Origin: Dallia pectoralis
Taxonomy: Eukaryota > Chordata > Actinopteri > Esociformes > Umbridae
Reading direction: 5' to 3'
Assembly (NCBI GenBank): GCA_029465975.1
Contig: CM055762.1
Coordinates: 3,517,156 to 3,581,155 of the forward strand
Length of the DNA stretch: 64,000 nucleotides
Positions 35,465 through 64,000 of this stretch are shown here, one piece after another (position 1 is the stretch's first letter; each line of letters starts with the position of its first letter). The notes below the pieces were generated by a model. That model was given only the letters and a program-made list of their open reading frames with translations, made no database searches and had not been told where the DNA came from. Position numbers and translations under genes: made by a program.

Positions 35465-38400
35465 GTCAGTTATCAGTTTGTTAGGTACACCGACTTAGTA
35501 CCAGTTTGGACCAGAATATTTGTATTTGTTCAGGTCAGGGAACTATAAAGGCCACTAAACTAGGATTTGTCAGCCCTGGCAATGTTTCTCCTCTCCAGTT
35601 GCATGGATTTGATCACATGTATCTTCTTTCTTTACCGGATTGAGCTCTGATGTTTTAAATTGGCAGCTTAGTTAGAACTAAAATGGCCACCCCTTTTGCT
35701 CTACAGGAGCAGAACAGAAAAACAATTGATAGATAATTGCCACTGTATACAGAATGAAATGGTCAATATATTGAACACAAGCAGACATTTTGGCTAGATT
35801 TGTAACAGGGTTGAGGACTCTAGGTACTCACTCCGTGTTTGATTTTGGTTGTCCCACTTTTTTTCACTCCTTTTGGTCTTTTCATTGTGCACACCAGTTG
35901 TTGTTAGATTTTCATTCATTAGATCTTTTCAGTGTAGGCGAGTGTTGATGGTGTTTACTTGTGGATGTCTTTGATAATTTAGTAGCCGCTATTTAGCGCA
36001 CTATTTATATTCTTTTGCTCGTCGTGGTCTGCTTTTCGTTTGAATTAAAAACCCATGAACGTTACATTCGAATCAGCATTAGGCTCTCCTCTGCACTACA
36101 CCCCGATGATTAAAAAAAATATACAGTAGAATGTTGCTTTGTTTGTTTGTAATTAAAATGCACACATTGACATAACGTTTCACTAATTCACTGTTGACAT
36201 AAAAGGGGTCAGTTACAGCACATTACAACGTATAGAATTCCTACTACTCTTAAAAAAAAAAAATTTTAACATCAGGTACAAATTCATTAGTTCCGAGCTC
36301 TTACATTCAACCAGAGCTAAGAGCTAGGGTCTGCTGTGTTTCACTTTCCAGAAAGACAGCTTTCTTAATGTCCCACTGAAGAAGCCCATATTCACTGAAA
36401 AGGCCTTCAGAAAGATCTGTAACAATTGATTTCTCCCGACGGAGTACTTGTGAAAAGCGCAGCATTTACGGAGTATTGAGTGTGCCTGAAGTCTCCAGTC
36501 ACCATCAACATGCATCCCAGGAAATGTGTGATGCTGGTCATTTGTACCAACAGCCTTTTTATCTCAAGGTTGCCACAGAAGTTCTCAATCTCTTCACACG
36601 CAAATCAAAAAGGTATTAGACAGAACATGCATCTACTGACCTCCCACTGGATCTGCTAACGTTCTGATTTGCAGGATGTGCCATTTCAGCCAAAGTGAGC
36701 ATATGTTAGTCCCAGTCCTGATTGGTTGATGTCCTTGAGCTTGTGCCATTATCCCCTTATGAGGAACAGGAACAATAAAAGACTCTTCCTGTATCTCAAA
36801 GTTCATCGGCATCTCCATCACTTCCATTAACTCTCTCTAGTTATATAGTCCTTGTAATAAGCGTTGTTTCAGGTTCAGTCACTAGCACCATTGGACCCTG
36901 AATCGACAAACCTGTTTGTGCGACGTTGGCTTGCAAAGTCCTTCATTTGCCACTCTCTTTAGGAGTCGTCCTCTCCATTACATATTTCATAGCACAGGAA
37001 CACTGTTTGCTCGCGTGCAGATCCAAATCGGCGTCTTTTTTAAATGGCCCTGGCTCTGTCTTTATCGGTCTTTCCATCTGTAAAGGGAAAAAAATAGCAG
37101 AAAACTGGCTTAAAGTGACCGATATATTAATGAAACAAATTGGGTGTATATTCAGCAATGCGTCGTGTATTTAACAGCCCAATATCACTAGAATTACGTT
37201 CCCTGGGAACTATTGTAGGAAGGTAATTGTTATAGTATACGATTGCATGCAGCCATTTAAACTACGGTCAAGAAATGAGACGGGCCAAGCCGGGCTCGAG
37301 AAGTCGTATGGAGATGTGGAAGTTGTCTGCTGATGTCACTGTTGTCAGACCAGACTGCTCAGTAATGTGCCCTACAGGTCAGTGGGAGAGTGCAGAAGGC
37401 AGAGAGCCTGCCAGCTCTGGGGATTAGGGACTTCGTTTAGCTCACAGTGGACACTTGGACCTCTGCAACCGCGTCAACTCCTGTCTGCCAGTCAAAATGC
37501 GCGGCAGCGTTAGCAGTTTTGACCCAGTTTTGACTTTTAAACTGGGAATCTGCAGTTTAAACTGTCAAAAAACATTACGGCCGCCAGTTTTCGCTAGTAA
37601 AAATCGATTGCATGTGGCTCGAGAAATGTATTCCCTCTAAAATTAAAGGGCCCTCGATATTTAAATATATCTGCATAATATAGCTGCATAATGTTAGTTT
37701 ACATTAACTATGTTGAAACATTGTCGTAAATTAAGTTGATATTTTGCTGTTTGATTAGAAACGTATATACATGAGCTCATTATGCTTTTATTCAGTAACC
37801 TTTAAAACAAACAATGAATACATCTGGATAATTTGTAGGTCCAGAGATGTATGCTGCAACTTGAAAGTGCTTCTTTAATATTGTCGCTGTTCTGCTCCTG
37901 CATACAAAAGGGCTATACAACTTGTCCATCCATGACCAGAACGTATAATGGGGTATTTCATTAGAATTTCTAATAAATAAGAACTGAAATAACCAGCGAT
38001 GGACATGGACATGTTGCTCTGAAATGATGCTTTAAGTCAATATTGTTTCACAGACTGACACCAAAGTATTATTAGGTAGGTGATTGTCTAGTAGTTTGAG
38101 TAAGTAATCAAAATCAATTGAAAAAAGGATGTACAACTGATTTAAGTTAGCTGAACAGGGTCTAAAGAAATGGATAAAGTTAATAGTTCAATGTCAGTGG
38201 AATAGGATATGTTTTTCAAACGCATGTGTATTGCACCAATACATTTTTACATGGCGGCAACATATTATGCTAGAAAACGACAGTGACCCAAGCCTTGACA
38301 CGGTGATATACAACCATTTCTAATAGAGAGGAGGATTTTAATGCATCGCATAATCTTCCTTACCCAGGCATGGATGAGACAATTACGATCCATCACATTT

Positions 38401-38680
38401 ATTGCTTTGGTCTAATGAAGACCAGTTGACAAACTGCCTAACCACATGTCATTGATGCCTTAAATGTCTCCCGAAGATTTTTTTGTTTTGTTTTGGCTTT
38501 TTAATAATTGCTATTCAAGCCACCAGTGTATTTATCAACACAATTGAAAGCATGCTTATTGACCCAGTAGCATTGTGCAATACAATATACTGCTATACGC
38601 TCTAATGAATGCATCCACAACAACTGAACCATCACAAAGCCTTCCACTGCGAACAGAAGTGTCGGGTATGCGTCCCCATG
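33431..38680. other. Upstream intergenic region of MTSS2
   Basis: Includes the compound (TA)n(TG)n tract at 35359-35464. No gene recognised. Distal regulatory DNA for MTSS2 would be expected somewhere here but cannot be singled out. Confidence 0.45.
35359..35464. repeat. Compound (TA)n(TG)n microsatellite
   Basis: Alternating blocks of TA and TG repeats, three TA blocks separated by TG blocks of increasing length. Confidence 0.95.
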
Positions 38681-38729
38681 CCTATTGTCCTCTGGTTGCC
38701 AAATCCATGTTGAACGTTTCCCATCTCTT

Positions 38730-39323
38730 GCGTTGAAATGTCGCATGTGCGCACGCCTGCCATGCTGTGTGGTTATGCGTGTGACAGCTTATGCGTGCAC
38801 GCGTGCGTGCACAAACCTTCGCACGGGCACGGGCGTGCGCATCCCCTCCCCTGAACAACACTACATCAACGTGACCAGGCCCCGGTCGAATCCCACGGAT
38901 CGAATTACCCACCGCCTCTGCTCCAATCACGGGCAGGCTGGCGCTCCCCCAGTCCGCACCGACCCCCCCCGGTTCACAGTCTAACACGCCGGTCTGGAGG
39001 AGCTATCGCCTCGCGTCACACCGGCTCGGATCCCTCATAGCCGCCCGAAGATGAGAGCGTCCATCGCGGTGCCATCTGCACGCATGACCGGTCTGGGGCT
39101 CTAGACCCGGAGCTGCACGGGAGGAGGGGAGGGAGAGTAACCTCTCTTATTAATAATTTGATCGAATTGCGCATTTGCACGCTTTCTCTCCTGGACAAAC
39201 GTCCCAATCCGGTCTCTCGGTGAGCAATCAACCGGTCGCAGCATTCGCTATTTCTCCCTGGGAAATATATTTATTAGGGTGCCGAGCCCTACCCGGTATC
39301 TGGTCACCCTGGATCTAGTGGAC
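38730..39323 (+). promoter_or_regulatory. mtss2: CpG-rich promoter and 5' untranslated region of MTSS2
   Basis: CpG density and GC content rise sharply here compared with the flanks, with clusters such as CACGCGTGCGTGCAC and GGCACGGGCGTGCGC. It ends at the start codon of the first MTSS2 exon. A TATA-like AAATATATTTATT lies around 39261-39274. The transcription start cannot be placed exactly. Confidence 0.6.
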
Positions 39324-55472
<16,149 letters not shown>

Positions 55473-55486
55473 GTACGTGAGCTTCC

Positions 55487-55515
55487 TGTGTCTGTGTCTG
55501 TGTGTCTGTGTCTGT

Positions 55516-55554
<39 letters not shown>
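55487..55554. repeat. (TG)n microsatellite next to MTSS2 exon 3 donor
   Basis: TG units with TCTG interruptions on the left, starting about 15 bases after the splice donor. Confidence 0.95.
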
Positions 55555-55558
<4 letters not shown>

Positions 55559-57425
55559 CTCTGATGACATGAGTGGGCTTTTACTGTATTGCATGTTCTG
55601 AATGAGGAGGCTTGGGAGCGTGTAGATGCAGCCATTTGGGATTTAGAGGGTGGGGGGTTGTAGAGGTTGGGTCTAGGGGTATCCCAGCTGATTTGGGTTA
55701 ATCTTTAAAGGGCAGCCATGCCTGAGGATTAGGGATCACGTGTGTATATGTGTGTGTGTGTGCGTGTGCATATGCACATCTGTGTAGGACTGAATGACAT
55801 CGTTCATGCCTGGAAACGGATCCTCTTGAGGTATACTCCACGCGGATATGATAGGAACGGCATTTCATGTCATTCACACGCGATCAGCTTTTAGGGTTTC
55901 GTTAACCGATTAAAAAGTTCCACTTGGTTCCCCCGGGAGATAAAATCTCTGCTGTCTTTGATGGTTTTCTGCCGCACAATTAGCTGTGCCTGGGGATCGC
56001 GCATGGAGACGGATGGAGCGTCATTCCACAGGAGCGTGCGAGAACAAAGGCTCGGTTTATAGGAGGAGAAGCTGTAGGCAGGTGGGCGGGTGACCGGGTT
56101 ATTCTTGGCCGGGGGGCATTGTGAGGAAACGGAGCTGAGATCTTCTGAGAAGCCCTAGCAGAACCTTATGGAGAGAGGGACAATACTGAGCGTTCTATTT
56201 GGGAACAGTACTTTTATTATGGCAGTTATGTCACACTGGGTCTTACTGGGGTTTGTTATTCGTATGTTTGGTTATTTGTGCCTGTGATTGTGTGTGGGGG
56301 GGGCTTGCTTTTCTAGACAGGATGCATTTGTGTTTGGTATGAGATTGTGTGTGTGTGTGTGTGTGTGTGTGCGCGTGCATATCTACGTGTGGGAGTCTGT
56401 TTTTAATAAGCTGACCGTAGGCACCTCCTGTCTGGGCTGTAAAACAGTGTGGGGAACCTCCTAATGACCTACATCCTCTAGTTGCCACGGGAGTCCTACC
56501 TGAGGCAGAATACACACACATTAAACACAAAACGTAAGCGTAATCACATTAGGATTGGTAGCATGCACATTTTTCACATCCTAATTTCCCACATACTTTT
56601 AGTGACTGGGGCAAATTCACCTGTACGTTACATTTGTCTGGTTTGCCAGAGTTTTTCGACCCTCGTTTTTAGAGCAAAAAATCTGTCCACACACAAACAT
56701 GCACACACGTTTTAAATTCCTTATTTATCATTATGCCATCCCACTTGCAATGGCCAACGACACAGCGGTATCTGCTAGGTGCTTGCCTTGGTATTGTCAG
56801 CTTCTGAGCATTGCCAACCTGGTCCGATACGTGAAAATGTCCTGCAGTCTGAAATGACATTCAGCACATTTAATGGAGGTTAGCAAATAGAAAAATATTA
56901 AGAAATACTAACACTAAACTTTATTGTTTGCAAAGCTGTGTATTGTGTGTGTGTCTGGTCAGTGTTGTAGGTCTGTGGCTGTGGCTGTGGCAGATGCTGG
57001 CTGTGATTAATATAGATTTGTGTGGGGTAACCACAAGGCACAGTGGCCTCATTCAATATGGTTCACAGTCTAGAGCTCCATACACACACACGCGCACGCC
57101 AGCGCGCACACACACACACACGCACACTCACGCAATGTCTTTATGTGCTGCGCATTACAAGGTTGACTGGACTGAACTCTGTTATGGAAATGGAGGATAA
57201 ACTCAACTGATAATTACAGCATAGAGTAATGCTCAAAGCAAATACACAATTAGCCCTCAGATTGGCGGCCTTAGATTGGCCTATAGATTTTCCTATGAAT
57301 GTAGACGGTTCAACTTTGTCTCTGAAAGTGTCCCTAGAGGCCATTTAGGATGTAGATGTGTTATTGAGAGAGCATTTACAGTTACTGGCTCTGTCTTTTT
57401 GTCTCAGCGCCAGAAGCGAAATATA
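55555..57425. other. MTSS2 intron 3, first part
   Basis: Contains (GT)n at 56346-56371 and a CA/CG-rich tract at 57082-57130. No exon seen. Confidence 0.5.
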
Positions 57426-57429
57426 CACT

Positions 57430-57935
57430 TCCTATTTCTTTTTTCTGTCTTTTCTCTGTCTCTTGTTAATGTCAATCCTTATGTCTTTTTCTCTGTCTCT
57501 TGTTAATGTCAATCCTTATGTCTTTTCTCTGTCTCTTGTTAATGTCAATCCTTATGTCTTTTTCTCTGTCTCTTGTTAATGTCAATCCTTATGTCTTTTC
57601 TCGGTCTCTTGTTAATGTCAATCCTTATGTCTTTTTCTCTGTCTCTTGTAAATGTCAATCCTTATGTCTTTTTCTCTGTCTCTTGTTAATGTCAATCCTT
57701 ATGTCTTTTTCTATGTCTCTTGTTAATGTCAATCCTTATGTCTTTTTCTCTGTCTCTTGTTAATGTCAATCCTTATGTCTTTTTCTCTGTCTCTTGTTAA
57801 TGTCAATCCTTATGTCTTTTTTCTGTCTCTTGTTAATGTCAATCCTTATGTCTTTTTCTCTGTCTCTTGTTAATGTCAATCCTTATGTCTTTTTCTCTGT
57901 CTTTTGTTAATGTCAATCTTTATGTCTTTTTCTGT
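57430..57935. repeat. 37-bp pyrimidine-rich minisatellite, about 14 copies
   Basis: Unit TCTTTTTCTCTGTCTCTTGT plus TAATGTCAATCCTTATG. Lengths of 36 and 37 arise from four versus five T. It continues the spurious LLMSILMSF peptide frames. Confidence 0.96.
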
Positions 57936-58189
57936 TGTTTTGCTCACTCTGTCAATGTCTTTCAAAATGTAAATCCTTATTAAAAATTAACTTTAGCCTA
58001 GGGGATTTTTGTTTATATCGCCAAAGAAAGTCGAAGAAACATTTAATAAAAAACACTCTGAAAACTAAAGTAAATTATGAACAATTTGAAATATTCAGTA
58101 TTACGTTACATAAGTACTATATTAAGCTATGTACAGTGTAGTAAAAATGTGTAAAAAGATACGATAAAGCACGGCGTGGGAAACAGATA

Positions 58190-58746
58190 CATCGAAAAAC
58201 ACTGGCTGGGCTGACGTCCTACACGGTGTTAGGCTGTAAGCACAACCCCCACCTGTGGACGTCGGGCCCTCATACCGCCCTCATGGAGTCTGTTTCTGAC
58301 CGTTTGAGCAGACACATGCACATTTGTGGCCTGCTGGAGGTCATTTTGCAGGGCTCTGGCAGGGCTCCTCCTGCTCCTCCTTGCACAAAGGCGGAGGTAG
58401 CGGTCCAGCTGCTGGGTTGTTGCCCTTCTACGGCCTCCTCCACGTCTCCAGATCTACTGGCCTGTCTCCTGGTAGCGCCTCCATGCTCTGGACACTGACA
58501 GACACAGCAAACCTTCTTGCCACAGCTCGCATTGATGTGCCATCCTGGATGAGCTGCACTACCTGAGCCACTTGTGCGGGTTGTAGACTCCGTCCCTGTT
58601 GTCTGTTCCATTTGCACAACAGCATGTGTAATTGATTGTCAATCAGTGTTGCTTCCTAAGTGGACAGTTTGATTTCACAGCAGTGTGATTGACTTGGAGT
58701 TACATTGTGTTGTTTAAGTGTTCCCTTTATTTTTTTGAGGAGTGTA
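58190..58746 (-). mobile_element. Tc1/mariner-type element remnant
   Basis: The minus strand begins at an end TACACTCCTCAAAAAAATAA and, after a leader, reads LLCKWNRQQGRSLQPAQVAQ, then VVQLIQDGTSMRAVARRFAV, a paired-like helix-turn-helix N terminus of a Tc1-type transposase, with later pieces TWRRP and QQPSSWTATS in shifted frames. The 3' part is missing and frames are broken. It belongs to a different Tc1 subfamily from the element at 52726. Confidence 0.72.
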
Positions 58747-59394
58747 TAATTATATACAGTATCTAGCTGGTTTAATGTATTATGTGCACCGCAAATGCAC
58801 ATCGCCTGATTCACTTCAGTGCGCACGTTACTTTTCACATGTCTACGTTGTCTACAGAAGCTAGAACGGACAAAGAAATCGCTGCCTCCGAAACATTTCA
58901 CGTTATCAGATGATGAAAAAAAGTGTCATTGCCAAATATGCAACCAGAAATGTGTTCACCGTGAAGGCACAAGAAGTGTAAGTATATTGGTTCTTATCTG
59001 AGCATCGCTCGTTATGCTTTCACGCTCTACACATTATGTTTGACCTATTAGCATCAGGTTTGATAGCTTATTATTTAATATTATATAATGGGTGCATCCC
59101 CAGACATCGCAACCGTTGGCCGCAAAAACAACCCTAAGGCCACTGCAGTTTGTGAACCCGATCACAGAAAAAAGGGAAAAACAGAATAAATAGCGATGGA
59201 TTAGTTAAGGGGCATTTCTTTACTTGGTGCAGATACTGATTTTTTTTTTTCATATCATATTCAATCTCTTGCATTTTAAACATAGAAATAGCCGGCTATC
59301 TATATATAGGCAGGCAAGCAGGCTACCATCGGCACTTTGTGTCAGGAATCATTGTGAAGTGTAGTTAAGATAACCAATTGCAGAGCGTAGATCC

Positions 59395-59580
59395 AGTTTG
59401 TGGGTTTTTATTATTAGCATGGCACATCTTGACTTGGCAATATTTGCCCACTCTACTTTGCAAACGCGCTCCAAATCTGTCAGATTGCGAGGACATCTCC
59501 TCTTCAGATCAACCCACAGATGTTCAATTGGATTCAGGTTTGGTCTCCGGCTGGGTCATTCTGAAACGTTAATCTTCCAG
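59395..59580 (-). mobile_element. Tc1-family transposase relic, C-terminal piece
   Basis: Read on the minus strand with stops, this has IQLNICGLI, RGDVLAI and IWSAFAKWSGQILPSQDV, which follows the order of the NPIE..LW..LKRR..RNL...CK.EWA.I end of Tc1 transposases. Strongly decayed. Confidence 0.55.
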
Positions 59581-59599
59581 TTTATTTATCCGTGCCCGG

Positions 59600-62500
59600 A
59601 AGCGTTTTATTTCACTTCGAGTAGTTTTGCAAAGAACAAGGAGCATCTGGGGAAGAGATTGATTTGTGTAATCACCGCTAGGCTATACATTCTTTAAAAA
59701 AGCGTTGCAGCCATTTATTTTTCATTATAAAACATTCATTGTTGAGGGTTTTTGAGAACTCGTTCGGTATTATTAAGAAGTATTCAAAGCCTGTAAAATA
59801 GCATTCGGGCCAGACCTTTTTGTTATTGTACAAATCCTAAGTAATTTTATCCTCCGGACGTATTTGGTTATCACTGAGCCCCTGAGCGGGAAATGGCTCC
59901 CAGGATCGATTGACGTGTACCACACATTTGTGTCACTAACCGTTTGTCATTTCCAGACATGTATAGCAGCTAGCACAAACAAAAGGGAATCCGGTGTCGT
60001 GATGATGTGTGATCACACCCGTGTCATGATTGACTCATGATGGATTCAAGGAGTTGGCGGGGAGCTGAGAAAAGGACTACCGGAAGCGGGCATTGTTGTG
60101 GAGAGTGTGTTTGCGTGTGTGTGTGTGTCCAGATGTTCCCCTCTCATCTCACTACTTCACACTTTCCCCTGAGCAAACACAGACCAGGGGAAGGCTGAGG
60201 GGGTAGCTGGGTTGACAGGAAATTATTGGAAGACATAAACATGCACGCACACACACACACATTGGGGACTTCATGTTGTCTGGTTGGGTCTTGATGTGTT
60301 CTCAATCTGCAGTCAATTAGTCATCTTTCCTCTCCTCCACAGATAAATGCCTTTCTTTTACAAATGCAGTCTTTTCTGCACCCACTCACACAAGCTAGAG
60401 GACTATCGAGTTTAAAATGATTTCAACTGCACATTTTCATTCCCAAACAAATATAATATGCCAAACCCACTCACGGATTTATTCTTATTGAGACTTATGC
60501 TTCGTGTTCCAAACTGTTATGCAAATTATATTTTACACTGATTCTCCTAAATAGTCGATGCAAATGCCAGTCAGTATAATTTTCAAGTCACCAACGGTTA
60601 GAGTACAAGTGGAATTTCATTGAACCAACCACCCAATGAAAACAGTTTATATATAAAAAAAAACAACTCAAAATGCTCTTTTCCGAATTATTATGCAGAA
60701 CAGTCTCAAAACATTTTTATAGGTTGTAACTGACTGTCATTTGCAACGACTATTCAGGAAAATCAATGTTAAATATAATTTGCATAATAGTTTGTAACTT
60801 GGTGTAGTAAGTACCATGAGGAGATGTGATCACTGAATGGCTAGTCTAATTATGGCCTCTACACTTTTAAACCAGTGTGCATGGCCCTTTCTGTGCTGAC
60901 AGATCCTTTCTGTTCGACGAATAGCTAATCCATTGGAGAGAATTCAATTGAGAAATGCTTTTTTTGGCTTACATTCTGTGTTCACAGTGTACAGTCGTTC
61001 TCCATCACGGTCTCTCTATCCACGTTCAATCCCCCCTTCTTTTAACCTCTATATCTGTGTGTGTCTGTCTCCCGTTCTCCACCCTTCTGTTCGTGGCCCC
61101 CCACAGTAGCACAGTAAAACCCGGGGCCGTCCCAAAAGCATCGAGGCAGCCGGGTCATAAACGTTCCAGCCAGATGTGCTCAGCCCGTGATGAGCTCGTA
61201 CGCCGTTTCATCTGGGTGTTTTACAGCCTACGGGTTGAATAGGAGCACTTCTAATGAATATCATAAATCCGAGTCGTACGGCAGCGTGTAAAATGGCTCC
61301 CCCCAAAAAGGGCAGAAGAAACACGGCTTTGCAAATGGCCACACGGATCCTAATTGAGGGAAGACGAGGGAGTTGTGCGCCTCTGTGTCTTACGAATAAC
61401 GTTCAGAAATGTCCGAATTGTTTGTTAATACGTAGATGTAAACGTGGGTTGACTTGGAACATGTTAACGAATGCCGGGTATGTAGTCAAAGACAACATGA
61501 TTGTGAGACATCCAACACGGACGGTGTGTTCAGGGCAGTGACAGATGATATAACTCATTTAAGGGCAGAATGGTGTTGCAGGAATTCAGGCTTTACAAAT
61601 TCCTCCACTTGAAAATGTCCGACCAGATTTGTCGTAACGGAAAATATATCAACTTCTTGATTTCTTCAGTTTTCTGCCCTAAATAAGCCCAGCAAACTAG
61701 GTATCAGTGGAAGATCTACCTGATGTCTACATCATGGTGGGTTGACTGTATTCCTCATAACACTTTACGCTTAATGTTGCTAATCGGCCCAAATAAGCGA
61801 CGCCATCTGTTGCCATCTTTAATATCTTTCTCCTTACATTTAAACAGACACTGGCTCCAAAGACAGATTATCTGTCAATAAAAGCTTTATTACAGCCGAA
61901 CATTTGACAGACGTGGTAACGATGGTGACAATCATTAGCAACAGGGCTGATTACAGTAGGCTGGTACTGATCTGCAAAATTAGATTTCAAGGGAAAAGGC
62001 CTTTTCAAAAAAGGCAGCATCTGTCTGCTGCGGCAGCTGTCTCCGACGAAGACAGGAACGGACGTTGTGTAATTGTCTCTGGAAATCGAATGATAGATGA
62101 CTGAGAGAGCGAGAGATTGAGAGGGAACATGGAATGAACAGTTTGCTGGAGTCAAGGTCAAGAGGAAATCCTGGAGGTTGTTAGCTTGTGTGTGTGTGTG
62201 TGTGTGTGCTGGGTTTTTTCAACCCACTTTCATTAGGCAGCGCCGGGTGGGCGTTCCATCTCCACGTGTACTAAATCTGGACTTGGGTAATAACACTGTC
62301 AACCCCCCTTCCCCACTGACATGACCATGGTTGTCCTGACTCAGCTCTTCTGCCACCCCCCCCCCACCCCCAGGGAACACCTGCTCCCTCTCTAGAGGGA
62401 CTTGATGCTGGGTTCTGCTGTCTTAGGCCTCGCCCTGGTAGCTCGCTCCACTAGAACAACATCATTAAGTGGGAGACTAAACGAAGCCTTATCAAAGACC

Positions 62501-63250
62501 TGACCTGACCTAAAGGGTTTGTTTGTCAAAGAGGCCCGGTAAAGACAAAACAACACTGCTTCGTGGCGGCTCCTTCATACAGACTAAATACACACGTCCT
62601 TCGCCGGCCCTACACCTTTACTTTCCGATTAACCAAACGACACGTCTCCTTCAGCTCCTCACAGAAAATCCTTGGAATGATCTGTCGAGGTGGGGAACGG
62701 AGAGGAAAGACGAAGTGGAGAGATGAAAGGCGATCGGACCGCCATGATGGCCTCTCGATCTCGGCGGTCGTACCAGACACATTCTTCATCTGACACTTAA
62801 TCCCATAATGCCTGGTGCTGGTAGGTCGTAGTCGCCTAGCTGGCCGGTGGGGTCGGGGGTCGTTTTTTGCTGCCTCTACAGCACCTTTTCACATGGAGCT
62901 GTCCGGTTTTCCTGCTGATCCGATTCAATAGACGAGCGAATATGATTTGTGGGAATACTGCCCTTATTGATGTGCTAACGGCTGCTAGCCGCTGGAAATT
63001 GCTAATGACAGATATTGAATTTATGGCCAGCCTCCCTGTAGGTCGACTCTGTGGTTTTCCTCACACGGGTTGGGCATGAGGCAGCTTCTGTAAACGCCGA
63101 TGGGGAGACAGACGTGGTCGTGTGTTGTTTTTCCATGGAGGCTCAGTCTACATGAGTCGGACTGACTGAAACCTCCACCGCTCCTCACGGAAAATGTGAT
63201 GGAGACCTGGAATGAGAAAAGCCAAGCATAAATGTTGATGGCAGCAGTGG
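59600..63250. other. MTSS2 intron 3, middle and late part
   Basis: No exon found. (TG)n at 62186-62208. The block 61190-61540 is free of recognised repeats and may be conserved noncoding DNA, which needs comparison to judge. The AT-rich text at 60430-60800 resembles a dispersed repeat but was not assigned. Confidence 0.4.
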
Positions 63251-63252
63251 GA

Positions 63253-63484
63253 ATTCTCTCCCTCCCCATCTCTCACACTCTCTCCCTCCCCATCTCTCAC
63301 ACTCTCTCTCCCTCCCCATCTCTCACACTCTCTCTCCCTCCCCATCTCTCACACTCTCTCTCCCTCCCCATCTCTCACACTCTCTCCCCCTCTCTTGCTC
63401 TCTCTCACCCTCTTATTTTTAATCCCTATTTTTCTATCCCCCCTCTCCCTCTCTCTTCCCACTCTCCCTTCCCCCTCTCTCCCT

Positions 63485-63515
<31 letters not shown>

Positions 63516-63540
63516 CTTTTTCTCTCTCTTTCTATCACTG
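63253..63540. repeat. CT-rich array: 25-27-bp repeat followed by polypyrimidine
   Basis: Five copies of CTCCCTCCCCATCTCTCACA plus CTCTCT, then an irregular C/T tract including (CT)n at about 63488-63513. Confidence 0.93.
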
Positions 63541-63682
63541 TTTCTTATCTCTTTGTATCTCTCCCAGTATTACTTGTCTGTCCATCATGCCTCCGTCACC
63601 CCCACTCCACATCAAATGATATCTTGCTGATGGATTTTGACAGCGTAATACGGCCAGCATGCTGGTTGGAATCCATTAATAA

Positions 63683-63703
63683 CGTGTGTGTGTGTGTGTG
63701 TGT
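63683..63703. repeat. (GT)n microsatellite
   Basis: About ten GT units. Confidence 0.95.
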
Positions 63704-64000
63704 CCGTTTCTAGTCCTTTACCAAGTGTCATGACCATATTCATATACTTAGATATGGTTGGGTAAATATCAAGCACAAAAGTTTCAGAAGGATAAAGGAA
63801 TTTATTATTATCTATTATTTATGAACGTACAGTATCTTTGACAAGCGACTGTCTAACTCTCAGACAGAATCATTTTCTCTCAATGTCTCTGTCTCTCTTT
63901 GTTTTTGACTATCTCTCTCTCTCTCTCTGCTTTTAACCAACCAACCAGAGAGTAGGTGGATTGCAGGCCCAGTTGCCAAGCAACAGCGAGAAAGCGAGTG

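Noticed and set aside
38682..38987. Open frames on both strands in the CpG-rich region
   Set aside because: High GC lowers stop frequency; the region is better explained as MTSS2 promoter.
61254..61541. 95-codon frame with KMAPPKKGRRN as a possible exon
   Set aside because: No good acceptor and donor pair, no match to the next expected MTSS2 sequence, and composition typical of noncoding DNA.

Overview
The window reads as a piece of a ray-finned fish (teleost) nuclear chromosome. Genes are split into short exons with GT/AG introns, intergenic DNA is long and AT-rich, microsatellites are almost all (GT)n, and the repeats are typical fish repeats: L2-like and Rex1-like non-LTR retrotransposons, Tc1-family transposons in several states of decay, and hAT-type elements. 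A salmonid- or pike-like genome would fit the Tc1 relics, but I cannot fix the species. There is one 500-base run of N.

Two protein-coding genes can be supported, and they are divergently oriented. The first is a minus-strand adhesion GPCR of the ADGRG (group VIII) type, coding from 16192 down to 6886. I built it from 13 coding exons with compatible reading phases at every junction: signal peptide, cysteine-containing ectodomain, GAIN region, GPS cleavage motif (His-Leu-Ser), seven membrane helices and a short tail, 648 residues in total. A second, diverged copy of its last coding exon lies at 2530-2678 and could be an alternative 3' terminal exon or the remnant of a tandem duplicate. The second gene, on the plus strand from 39324, is the 5' part of MTSS2 (MTSS1L, an I-BAR/IMD protein). 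Its first three coding exons (39324-39392, 54554-54615, 55399-55472) are present and the rest lies beyond the window.

Layout: 1-6.8 kb, AT-rich DNA with a Tc1 relic and the extra GPCR exon. 6.8-16.2 kb, the GPCR gene, with a Tc1-derived MITE, a 35-bp minisatellite and an L2 LINE inside introns. 17.1-18.8 kb, two tRNA-Gly(GCC) genes with identical mature sequence, separated by a Rex1 fragment and a CTCF-like motif. 18.8-38.7 kb, about 20 kb of intergenic DNA with LINE and hAT fragments, an assembly gap and a second CTCF-like motif. 38.7-39.4 kb, a CpG-rich promoter and first exon of MTSS2. 39.4-64 kb, MTSS2 introns.

The MTSS2 introns are unusually rich in tandem repeats: a 25-bp array, a 464-bp uninterrupted (TG)232 tract, a 39/44-bp array, a 2.07-kb purine-rich array that changes composition from end to end, a 43-bp array starting four bases after a splice donor, and a 37-bp pyrimidine-rich array. 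A Tc1 element with both ends and target duplications sits in intron 1. No prokaryote-type operons, CRISPR arrays or phage genes are present, and nearly all long open frames in the repeat arrays are artefacts of stop-free tandem repeats.
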